From the NCBI GenBank assembly GCA_032622095.1, contig CP136068.1:8719314-8783313 (forward strand): a stretch of 64,000 bases of DNA, in the 5' to 3' direction. This DNA comes from Siphonodentalium dalli (taxonomy: Eukaryota; Mollusca; Scaphopoda; Gadilida; Siphonodentaliidae). Under the pieces are notes generated by a model. That model did not search any database, had not been told where the DNA came from, and saw only the letters and a program-made list of their open reading frames with translations. The position numbers were made by a program, and so were the translations under genes. This document shows positions 35,008-46,345 of the stretch, piece after piece (the stretch's first letter is position 1; each line of letters starts with the position of its first letter).

Positions 35008-35805
35008 TGGGAGACCCTTTTCACATTTATTAGTTATTTACGCCTAAGCGCAAATATTTACACTTAAGCGTTAATCATTTGCACTTAAGCGCAAATCATT
35101 TATTAAAATTTACTTGCAATGATCCCCCCTTAATTGATTTTAAATGGCACATGCAGGCCTAAACACATCACTAAAGTATATATATTTACCCACCATATGA
35201 GGGAAACAATCCCCCAGTAACCCCAAGATCCCTTTTATGACCATGGAAACGGTATATATCTGTGCACGATATGTCTCTTTTATAAAGTATACTAGCTCTC
35301 TGGGATCTGGGATGGAGACACAAATTTTTGGGGACAGGGATGCGGATAATATGAAAATTGGAGTTGTTCCCCTATTTCAAGTCAATAAGTACACCATATG
35401 AGGGAAGCAAGCCCTCAGTGACCCCTAATTCCATATGTATGGCAATGGAAATGGTATATATCTGTGCAGGAGATGTCCCTTTAATAAAATATACTAGAGC
35501 TCTGGGAGTGAGGCACCAATTTATGGGACACCAGGGACAGAGATGCTGATATGCATATGGAAATATGTTTTTTTCTTCAATGTTCGAGTATGTATGGGGC
35601 TACTACTATGGGCCCATGATAATATACTATGAGATGGACTCAATCATTCACAATAAGAGGGAACTAAGGGAATATTAGATATTTGCGCTTAAGCGTAAAT
35701 AAATTGATAGTCACATATTTGCGCTTAAGCGCAAATGATTTACGCTTAAGTGCAAATATTTGAGCTTAATTGCAAATAAATAATAAATGTGAAAAGGGCC
35801 TCCCG
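35008..35805. mobile_element. TIR element with TTGCGCTTAAGCGCAAAT subterminal repeats
   Basis: GGGAGACCCTTTTCACATTT at the left mirrors AAATGTGAAAAGGGCCTCCC at the right, with TA outside each end. Several GCGCTTAAGCGCAAAT words follow in both arms and are themselves palindromic. The core is a tandem duplication of about 190 bases (CACCATATGAGGGAA at about 35191 and 35391). No frame is conserved between the two core copies. Confidence 0.8.
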
Positions 35806-37959
35806 TATTCAGGAAGTCAGTATCATATGGAGATAAGTTTCATAATTATTGACTATTCTTTTGGAGACATATCTTGTAATCATATGTAGCTCAACGGTAT
35901 TCAAATAAAACTTACATGTATATGTGTGTACCTGGTTAGCTATGTTTTCTTTAAAAAAAAAAAAATACACGCATTGATCAACAGTGCTTTTCATGAACAA
36001 GTCTTGCTCAGCCTGGATTCAACTGTTATAGTAATATTTCAACTATAATGTGGTGCACCGCAACTCCATGCACAGGCACATTGCAATGTTACACAAGTCT
36101 GTTTCGATGGATGATAAAACACTTGTGAAATTTTAAATGGCATTAACTTATGGGAGGCCATTTTCACATTTTTTCTATCCCTCCCATGTCGAATTGACTA
36201 CCGATTGTTTTTCGTTTTAATAATCTGATGTGACGCTATTCCAGCGAACGGCCGCCCTCTCTGGAAGCCATTGTCTGAGAACCAAAGTCGGAAGTGTTCC
36301 CGCGACTGCACAAGACAACTCATTGGTTTATTTATTTCGCGTTAATGGTGAAATGATTCTGGACGCTTGATGACATGTAAACAGTTAGTTACGTGGTCGT
36401 ATACTGTGTGCAAACTGACTTCTGGTTGGGGGATTCGTGTATCGGGGTTATTGTATTCACTCTTCCCACAGAATAACGCAGGGAACTTTGAATTTTGAGG
36501 TTCAATTTACGTTTCACATCACTTTAAAACCAGAATTTGAAGTCAATACATATCCGATTCGCCGTCTCCCCGTTAAAGGGATACTGTACTCTAAATCCGG
36601 ACATTTGTGGGACCATATCCTTTTATACTCAGCATATTATATGCAAGAAATGAATGAATTTGAGCCATGGGCTATGCAAAATACACACATGTGCTCTTTG
36701 GTAATTATAGTCTGGTCGTCGAGATTCGATTTTGAGGTGAACCTAGAGCAAATTATTGACAAGCTGTTTTTGGTGTCATTTTGTCGGGCATAATCTGGGG
36801 AACAATATATCCCAAATCCGCTTTCCAAAGGGAAATTTGTTCTACTGCTCTTTGAAATAGGGTCGTATTTATGGCTGTTTGTGTCAATTTTGCTGCTCCT
36901 TACTAGTCCAGTCAATCAGGTGAAAAGAAACACCCAACCGTGAACAAATTGCTATGTACTTATGGTGTGTTTTAATGTGACTATATCCGTATAAAAACTT
37001 ACCAAAATCCCCATGAATCACACGGTTGGAATGTCGCCATTTTTGGGTCAGAAGTCAGGAATATGTAAACACAAAATGGTGAAAATTGTAATTTGCAGGT
37101 TGAAACTCGGATTGTAAGGTGAACCTATATTAAATTGTTAAGCTGTTTTTGTTTTGTGTTATGTCGGGAATAATCTGGGGGAAATATATCAAAAATTCGC
37201 TTCGGGGAATTTTTTTTTACATATCTTTGAAATTGGGTCCTATTTATAGCTGTTTTTGTGTCAATTTTGCAGTTCGTTATTAGTAAAGTCAAACTGATGG
37301 ACAGAAACGTTCAACCGCGAAAACATTCGCTATGCATTGACTTTTTGTGTTTTTGAGTGACTATGCTCATATAATAACATTTCCAAAATTCCACATGAAT
37401 TCCATGATGGGAAAGTCGTCGTGTTTTGGTCAAAAGACTGGAATATGTAAAAAAAATAAAATTTGAATTTTTTTAATAAACAAATCTGCCAACCATAAAC
37501 GCACAGTCGAGTTCCCTGACTTCCAAATGTGACCAAATATTAACATATACAAAATTTGAATGCGTTTCGTGAAGTTGAAAGTCGTTAATTTGGGATAAAA
37601 ATAAAGAAAATATGTTACAAAATGGTGATAATTGGAATTTTAGTCCGGGAACCAGGTCGGCCAATGCGCATCTCCAGACTGGCCCCAGTATTAATCACTT
37701 CCAGTCACTTCAATGTCCTCTATGTTTATTAATGTGACAAATATATGCAACACAAACGCATTATACTAGTTGTCATAGCATATGCCTACCATTTCGTGCA
37801 TAACTTGACCATAAAACTATAAAATGGCGAATCCTAATCCGTTATGATGAGTTATATACGAGGATTTGACAATTCTGTGTTTTCAGTGGGAAGTGAGCAA
37901 TTGAAGTTTTATTTGTTTTTGTTAATTTTTGTTTACTAAATCTTACGATATCGAATAAA

Positions 37960-38940
37960 TATGTATAGCCAAGTTGTAGTCATATATACCACCATACGAG
38001 TTTCAAAGCCACCAATTAGTTTCAAAATGAGTGTCCCAAACCACCTAACGAATGCCCACAATATATACAGTCACAAAACCCATATAGCATCCAAAAAACA
38101 ACAAGTGAGTATCCCAATCCATACGACAGCCGCCCCAAATCCATATATTGTCCCAAACCATCGAATGGGTGTTCCCATCCACCAAACGAGTTCCACAAAC
38201 CACCGATACTGATGTAGACTGAGGTACGTAGCGCCCCAAACGATACTCAACTGGTGTCACAACCCACACATAATTCCCCCATACCATGCATCTGGTATAC
38301 CAACCCACCCAAATAAGTGTCCAAATCCACAACATGAGTGTCTCAATCAACCTGATTAGGGATCCAATCCATTCAACTAATGTTTCCAAACCACACCGGT
38401 AGTGCTCCAGACTTCGCAACCGATGTTCGAAACCACACAGATGTGTCCCAAAACCATCCACCAGGTATCCAAAAACTATCACATAAGTGTGTCCATAACC
38501 ATCAAATGAAGGTAACCAAACCAAACCATCGGGTGTTCGAAACCACACGAGTGACAGGCATCCAATATGTACTCCATGTCACACAACTAGTATCCCAAGA
38601 CATCCGGGGAGTGTTACAAAATATACAACTGTCCTCTCAGCCATTCAACTATAATGTCCCAAACGGCCCAATCAGTGACCAAATCGGCCACGCAGTATCC
38701 CAGTACACATAACCAGTGTCTAGAATATATAGCGAGTGTCCCAAACCACTCAATGTGAACAAACCACACAATTAGTGCCCTATAACCACACAATCGAAGT
38801 CAAAATCACCCAGCGGGTGACACAAACCATAAAACTAGCATCACAAACAATCAAATGAGGTCCCAATCCATCCAACTGGACATGTGTTACAAACCATCTA
38901 CCAACTCGCATCTCAATACATCTAAAACTAGAATGCACTC
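37960..38940 (+). repeat. Degenerate ~30-bp satellite array, left arm
   Basis: Repeated words of the type CCCAAACCATC and ATGAGTGTCCC, highly diverged. Frames of up to 167 codons here result from the repeat and are not genes. Confidence 0.75.
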
Positions 38941-39075
38941 AGAGAGATGCCAACGTGCGCAAAAATGTAATAAAAAATAATTTAAAAAATAATTTCACGG
39001 TATTTTACTTAATTTATTTAATTTAATTTAATGTTAGCAAAAAAAGACAATTACAATATTCAATAATTTTATTTA

Positions 39076-39243
39076 GGGGATAACAGGATGGTGTTTTGTG
39101 ATTTCGGAAAGGTACATGGCGAATATACTGTGGCAAATTTAGTTAATGGGCGACGGCGGAGCCGGAGCCCATTAACGGGTATTTGCCACAGTATATTCGC
39201 CATGTACCTTTCCGAAGTCACAAAACACCACACTGTTATCCCC
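39076..39243. repeat. Central palindrome, about 75-bp arms
   Basis: GTGTTTTGTGATTTCGGAAA and its counterpart TTTCCGAAGTCACAAAACAC, then ACATGGCGAATATACTGTGG and its exact complement, then GTTAATGGGC and GCCCATTAAC, surround a loop of about 15 bases (GACGGCGGAGCCGGA). It lies near the middle of the 4.9-kb element. Confidence 0.9.
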
Positions 39244-39899
39244 ATTATAATGCTCTTCGAACTTAAAAATGTTATTTAGACACACAAATGGCTCGTAATT
39301 ATCAACGAAATGTGCGGCCATAGAAAACACTCAGCCAATTCACCGCTTTTTATTTTAAATTTAATGCGCTAGATAAAATATAGTCCCCCAATGACCATCG
39401 CTCTTATCGTTAAAAATACTGATAAACATGAAAAATTGCCACCTCAAATAGAAATAAATATGCGCAACAATTAGTTTCTGCATGTACCTGGTGTCTTTTT
39501 CAGATGTTTACCACTTACAAATTGCGGTTTTGATTTTACCGCTATCTTGAAGTTGAATTGAAACAATGGGAAATTGTTTGCTCAATGCGATGTATTTCAC
39601 GCTGTGTCTGTCGCGGTTTCATGTCAAGAAATTTGTCAAATTATATCGAGACACTGACATTGGTGGGATATAACGTTGTGGTGTGTATACAGGGCGAATG
39701 TACTGACTGTCAATTTTCGACAAAACCCACATCGCTGGTTTGTTTATATAGTCAACTCTATAATCTACCCCGTAACGTCGCCGGCATGTACTGCGTAATG
39801 GTGACGTCATGGAGTGAAATCGGTAGGGTGACACCAACGTACGTACCTACGAATATGACTGATCGCCATACTGTTGCGCGAGCGCACGTAATAATGTAC

Positions 39900-40480
39900 A
39901 CAACCCTCCATCAGCAGTTCAGATGGTCAAGTGAGTTTATCAAACCATCCAATGAGTTAACCAAAACACGGTTTGATATATTTGATGGATGGTTTTGTAC
40001 ACTAGCTTGTGACACTCATTAGATGATGTGGGACATTCAGTGGGTGGTGTAAGACACTAGTTGGACGTTTGTAGACACTCCTGGTGGTTTGGGACAATTA
40101 TCGGATGACACTCATTGGATGATTATGGACACTCATCTGTTTGTTTGGGAAACCCATTGAATGGTTTGTGGTACACAATTGATGGTTTGAAACACACATT
40201 TGTGTAGTTTGGGACACCACGTCTATGCATTTGGACACTCGAAGCGTGACATATGGCAATCGATGGATGGTTTGGAACACACATTGGACTGGTGTGGGCA
40301 CTATCGGGATGGTTTTGGGATACTAGTTGGCTGATTTGGGAAGTCACCGATTAATTTTGTATATTATTAAGAAGGTGATTGAGACACTCGTTGCGTTGTT
40401 TTCACCCCTCAGATGGTTTGGGACACCCGTCAAGTGGTTTGGACACTCACTGGATGTATTCCGATACTATTTTGGTTGAT
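39900..40480 (-). repeat. Degenerate ~30-bp satellite array, right arm (inverted)
   Basis: Words of the type GGACACTCATTGGATGATT and GGTTTGGGACAC are the reverse complement of the left array's repeat. Overlapping frames are artefacts of the array. Confidence 0.75.
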
Positions 40481-41880
40481 TTGGTTACTTATCAAATTAT
40501 ATTCGATGTGAGAAGATTTATTTCAAATCACTTTAGCGATAATTTCCCAATTTTACTACTTTCGGTAGCATTTTGTCCCTACTTTGGCAAGTGATGGCCT
40601 CAATTCTGCTAAAATGGGCACTAGTATCATATCTGATATCAATTGAGTATTCAACACACTGGTGTGTTCGATTTGCGGTTATTCTGGGCATTAAAATAAT
40701 AATTGATTTTTCTTCGAAATTAAGTATATCTATTTCGAATTTGAGGGACACCGATGGGCCTCAATTCCAAATCCTCGTGACATGGCTCACAATTATAAGA
40801 CATTGATTTAAAATTGTTTGTGTTGACACAAATGGCCATTTAAACCAAATTTCTTATAAACGATCTGATGAAATTTACCGAAAATTGTCCAATTTTACCA
40901 CTTTCGGACTCCATTTTACCCGGCGCACCATTTTGAATTTTGACAAACGATTTGTATATCGTACATACCTCTCTCATGACAACAATACTAATTTGTTTAT
41001 GTTGCATATTCCTGCCACCTGTATAACTTTAATTTAAATGCCTTTCAAGTGTATATTTCATAAGGAACGGAAAATCGTACATAAAAAACTCAAATAGGAC
41101 CATTTTTTCAAAATGCTCTAAAGCATTTCCCAAAGTGGATTTTGGATATGTTGTTCCCCGACAAAATGTGAACAAAAAAAATTGTCAACAATTTGTTCCA
41201 GGTCCAATGCGTCAACGATCAGACTATTATGATGAAAAGGAAAAAAAGACTGGAGTTTTTTATTCACTTTCATCATAATTATCATGTTCTTTGCATCGTT
41301 CATAGAACACACAGTTGTATTTTACATTAATACATGGCTGAAATTTATAAATTTTCTGCAAATATTTTGTTTAGTATAAAAGGAGATGTCATATAAATGG
41401 CCGGAGTTATTGTACAGTATCCCTTTAAACTCGATGAACAACATGGTTTAAGCAGCCGTTCGTCAGTTAGCTCGATACTTTCTGCGACATAAACGGGGAT
41501 TCCGATGCTGCTTCAAAAATCCTTCAGGCAGTACTGCTCTGCCATTAAATGTACTGATAATTACCAATCAGTACTTATGTGCATAAGTAACAAGAAAAAT
41601 CAACAAGGCCTGATCCAGCTTTTCAAAGAAATAAAGTTTCATAAACTAACAACTCGTGTCACAGTATACAGGCGAAATAGTATGGAACACCTGCTGCCAC
41701 AGTGGAGTGATCAGTTGATCACTGCGTGTACACTTTTCGCTTGTAAATCAAAAACATTTGATCACTAGATAACTGGATGTTTGAGTGACACCGTTCATGT
41801 CAATTTCAAGTTTCATGTTCCTTTTGTAACTATACCATATACTTATGGTGGTTCTCTTGTGGAATGGCGGATTAAATTAT

Positions 41881-42012
41881 AGGAAATAACTCTTGTTTCG
41901 TTCAAGGTTATGAGATATAACCGAAAAGCTACGCGCGTTATATAATTTATCTTCAAACTTTTTCGGTTATATCTCCATAAACTTAACAATCGAAACAAGA
42001 GTTATTTCTTAA
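41881..42012. repeat. Inverted repeat, about 50-bp arms
   Basis: GGAAATAACTCTTGTTTCG and GAGATATAACCGAAAA pair with TTTTTCGGTTATATCTCC and CGAAACAAGAGTTATTTC, loop about 28 bases. Non-coding. Confidence 0.8.
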
Positions 42013-44442
42013 ATATGAATTGTTTTACTTTTATATATGCATTACCTATACCAGTACAGGCTTAGTGTGACCGCCGCGTTTTACACTCATATATAGCGTA
42101 TTTAAGAAAGCATACACTCTATATTGACATAAAACGCGACATTCAAAATAAGCCCGCATTGTGATTATTTTCACCAGAACAGGCTGTGATAACGTTCGAA
42201 TCGGCGCGGGATTTCCTTGTAGAAAATCACTAGATAATTATCGTGTCATAATTATACCAAAATTTGAATGCGAGAGTAAGCAAGTCAATTCCATCTCAGA
42301 CAATCCTTATTGGCCAGTGCTCTATTGTTATATCTCCACTGTGGACAAAATAATTGATTTATTTTGTACTACGTGGTCAAACGAATTTCAGTGCTATAAT
42401 GCTGTATCTGCAACATTCAATAGAAAGCAGTGGAAATATAAATTGGCAGAGTGCAAGTGACTCGTAGGGAAGGGTGCTGTCTTACTCCTCGACGAGCCTC
42501 TTATTTCTGCGGGGAATCTTGGGTCAACGGCACACAATGGCGTTATGTGGGACAGTGTGAACTTTTATATATCCATTAGTGTCCGTGGACACTTTAGTAA
42601 TTAGCATGTATGAAAAAAGCATTTATTTATTCAAATTTTGTTCTTTATTACACCAAATATATCATACCTTTCGTCTCACATAATAGTAATTTTACAGCAG
42701 CTATCACGCCAGCTCAGTAATAACTTCCAAAACGAAAGGGAACATGCGAACCGGTGTATCAAAACTTTACACTCGATTTCCCACACAAATGATAATATAG
42801 AGATAGAACACTTTAGTTATGACGAGACGATATTTTATCATTACTATAATATTGTGCTAATCATATATACTAGTTAATTATGTAGCGGAATTGTAAATGG
42901 AGATCTTCAATCAGTCACTGATAACACTCTCGTGGACGTAGTCAGAGGGTCTTTGTTTGTGGTGTTCAACTTAAACTTTCTAACTGCATCATTAGAACCA
43001 ACATAACATTGTTCACCCAACAGTTGTGATTTCCTGATGTGGTAAACATATAATGACCGTTTGTACCAGAAATATGACAGTGTGCTACTTTGGTAGATTT
43101 TGTGAAGTAAAATAGCAATAATTTAGAAAATATCCAGCCACAGGAGATGTGAACATGGAAATTTCCAAACGTTAGAAACGTGAAGTTTGGAATATTGTAA
43201 TATTAGAAGTCACGTGGGTCGAATTTAGGTTTGAGTGCGATGCAATGAAAAGTTGTACAGTTGTCAACCCCCTCCAAAAGGCGACATTCTAGCCACATCC
43301 TGCACCACATCCGTCATGTTCATCATGGTTTTCTGTTTAGATCGCCTCGTCTAGCCGAGATGCTACTTTCCTCGCTATTTGCCCGCATCACACCCGAAGC
43401 CTGGAAGACATCGTTTACTATCGCTGTGACGTTTATTCCTTAGCAGTAGCTTACTGAGTCTATGTTCCTAAAGAAATGAAATTCGAAAATAATAGTAAGA
43501 AACAGTGAAGCTGCTATTATGGTGATGGTGGTGATGACGATATTGATTGGCGTGTAGTGAATGCATAGAGCCGTATGAGTTGTTTTGAGTTAGTGAGTAT
43601 CGTATGAGAGCGGAAGGCCCCGCCTGTTCTCTCTAAAATCAGCACATTATCTGCTTACAGTAGCATTTGTTTGAGGTTGATAATCTGCTGAGAATCATTT
43701 TGAGTCGATAAATGTGCTGAAAATGAGAATATTTTCGTTACATTATCGACTCACACTGAGGGATTCTAAGCATATTATGTGCGCACGGTGACACATATAT
43801 GCCAACTCACGAGTTGCCAGGTGTACGCTCTTTAACAGTGTGGGCCACGCCATAAAACGAAATAACGGACAAGACTCCACTATCTGAATATTTCATGTTC
43901 GTGCAATGGTATTCTTCCGCAATCTACTCGAGTCGGTAACATTTAACCAAAACAAACATGGGTGCGGCTCTATATTTATCCACCGCTCACTACCTCTAGT
44001 GCCGACAGAAAGCCTGCCTAATAAACGGTACGTTTATTACATCAATGTAGCTTTATTAGGTCAACGTGTCTTTATTAAGTTAGTACTACTTTCATGACGT
44101 AATCGCATATGCATATTGCGCAAGAAACTAGGAACGTCAGTGTGATTTTCAGACGTTTTAATCGTCCATAATTCACCGTAATTGATACAAAATTCGTAAA
44201 CATATATGTGTTTTCGCTCTTAAGCGTCTATAAACCATTAGTACAAGGCCAGCTTAGAATAACTATAACAAACAAATAACTAGTTCGCTCTAAGCTGCAC
44301 TTCGGTTTTTGCACGTCATGAATGCTAAGTAGTTTTCTTGATCTAATAAAGGGCATCATCGAAGTAAGGAATGTGAAAGTGAGGAAAATGACAGATTTAC
44401 TTCACAAAAAGGCACGTTTTGTGCGATGGATAAATACAATAT

Positions 44443-44578
44443 GTAGCTAATGTTGTCGCTTAAACTGTTAATGTTCGCTCGGGAGATTCGACATCTATAG
44501 GACTCGACAGAGCCTCTCTCAATATATGCTGAAATCTACCTAACGGACATACACAGTTTAAGCGACGACACTAGCTAA
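44443..44578. repeat. Hairpin in block B, copy 2
   Basis: TGTCGCTTAAACTGTTAATG and TACACAGTTTAAGCGACGAC form the outer stem. The inner part (GGACTCGACAGAG) corresponds to the loop at 7600. Confidence 0.65.
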
Positions 44579-45449
44579 ATATTCTGTATTTATTATACAT
44601 ATACAAATGACAGATTTACTTCACAAAAGGCACATTTTGTGTGATGGATAAATAATATATGGATCGACATTAGCAGTTTTTCAATGCTATTGATATTACA
44701 ATTTATTTTTAATTATTGTTACTGTATTCTTGAAAAAAGAACGAAATTCGAAAATAATACCAGTGAAGCTGCTATGATGGTGATGGTGACGACGATGTTG
44801 ATTGGCGTGTACTGAATGCATAGAGCCGCATTGTGTTGTTTTGAACTAGTAATTATCGTATAGAAGCAGAAGGCCGACCGATAACCGAAAGCCATATATT
44901 CGTTCATTGGTATCCTTCCAGAATCCACTCGAGTCAGTAACATTTAACCAAAACCAACATGGGTGCGGCTCTATATTTGTCCACCGCTCACTACCTAAAA
45001 TGCCTACATAAAGCATGCCTAATAAACGGTACGTTTATTTCGTCAATGTGGCTTTATTAGGTCAACGTAGCTTTATTTGGTTAGTGACGTAATTGCATAT
45101 GCAAATTGCGCAGGTAACTAGGGACGACAACCTACCTAAATGACGTCATTGTGATTTTGGGATGTTTTTATCGTCCAGAATTGATAAAAAATTCGTAAAC
45201 CGATATGTGTTTTCGCTCTTAAACATCTATAAACCATTAACATAAGGCCAGCTTAGAATAACTATAAAAAACAGCTAACTATTTCGCTCTAAACTGCACT
45301 ACGGTTATGCATGTTAATTAGTTTGCTGGGGCTAATAAAAGTAAGGGCGTCATCGAAGTAACGAATGTAAAACTGAGGAAAATGAGAGAATTACTTCACA
45401 AAAGGTAAGTTTTGTGCGATGGATAAATAAAATTCCGAGTTTTTGTATC

Positions 45450-46037
45450 GACATTAGCTGTTTTGCAATGCTATTGATATAACAAAGTTTTGAAATTATT
45501 GTTACTTCGCGGTTAGCAACATAATTACGTCATCCTGTGAGAATTCGTGATGCTCTAGAACAAACTGTCGTAAATTACTACAGGAAATACAAAAGTATAT
45601 GTATAATAAAACTAGGGTAATTTCTGTTTCGTTGGCGTTGAACATTTCTGAGCGTTCTGTGCAAGTAATGTGTTTGTTTTATGGTGCCCACACTGGACAT
45701 GAGCAACAGGTGATGGGGCGGTGTCCCGGGCCCGAAAAAAGTATCCCGCCTCAATCAACAGCACCTGCTATTTCGCTAATGCTGAACAGACAATCTGCAG
45801 TCAGAGCACTTTTGCGCCAGATCAGGTCTCAAGCTATGGTACTGCTTGAACATGTTAAGATAATGATTGACAATTACATCTTAAACAAGTATACTATATA
45901 ACCAATATACTCCTAAATGACTGTAATCAACATGGACGGATTTAACAAATTATAAATCATGTTTATACGATAGAGCTGATGTGTGTTATATAGATATTGC
46001 GGGCGAGAGCGAAAGCTATATAGTGAGAGAGAGAGGG
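45450..46037. other. Unique DNA before the copia element
   Basis: A 100-codon plus-strand frame (45599-45901) has no recognised features. A GA-rich tract at 46020-46037 precedes the LTR. Confidence 0.35.
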
Positions 46038-46132
46038 TGTCATGTCTCATACTTATACTCTTTTGTTTTATATCTTCAGGTTAGCTGGAGTCTTATATAT
46101 ATGTATATAAATGGATATTGGTCAACTTAACA
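46038..46132 (+). repeat. 5' LTR of copia element (95 bp)
   Basis: Begins TGTCATGTCTCATAC and ends GTCAACTTAACA. Identical to 52602-52696 over all 95 bases by eye. Unusually short for an LTR. No clear primer-binding site complementary to initiator methionine tRNA was recognised just inside; the sequence there is TTGAAGCGGAGCGAAC. Confidence 0.9.
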
Positions 46133-46345
46133 TTGAAGCGGAGCGAACTGCAATTACATTGCGATGATCATCGGACCTCAGCAGATGTTCTAAAGTATAG
46201 CGTTTCGTCTGAAGGAAATAATTAGCGTTCAGAGCCTGTTTGCAACCAGAAAAAACAATAGCGTTCAGCGACAGTGTCCTTCAGAAATAGACAATCAGTG
46301 TTTGGTGATAGTGTTCTTCAAGACTGCTCAGCATAAATAGACATT

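Larger units (their letters stand above)
36573..41428. mobile_element. 4.9-kb inverted-repeat element with mirrored satellites
   Basis: The left end TTAAAGGGATACTGTAC mirrors GTACAGTATCCCTTTAA at 41412-41428. About 300 bases of each arm are related, including CCGGACATTTGTGGGACC versus its inverted counterpart. Left of centre, degenerate repeats of CCAAACCATCNAATGAGTGTCC fill 37960-38940. Right of centre the same repeat lies in the opposite orientation at 39900-40480. The midpoint is a palindrome at 39076-39243. The left arm also holds a duplication of about 385 bases (36735-37119 and 37120-37470). No transposase frame was recognised. Short end fragments occur at 2041-2165 and 2740-2890. Confidence 0.7.

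Noticed and set aside
38045-38548. 167-codon minus-strand frame
   Set aside because: It is produced by the degenerate ~30-bp satellite. Composition is repetitive and frames exist on both strands.
39558-40022. 154-codon plus-strand frame with several cysteines
   Set aside because: Its second half runs into the inverted satellite array, and no domain or signal peptide is visible.
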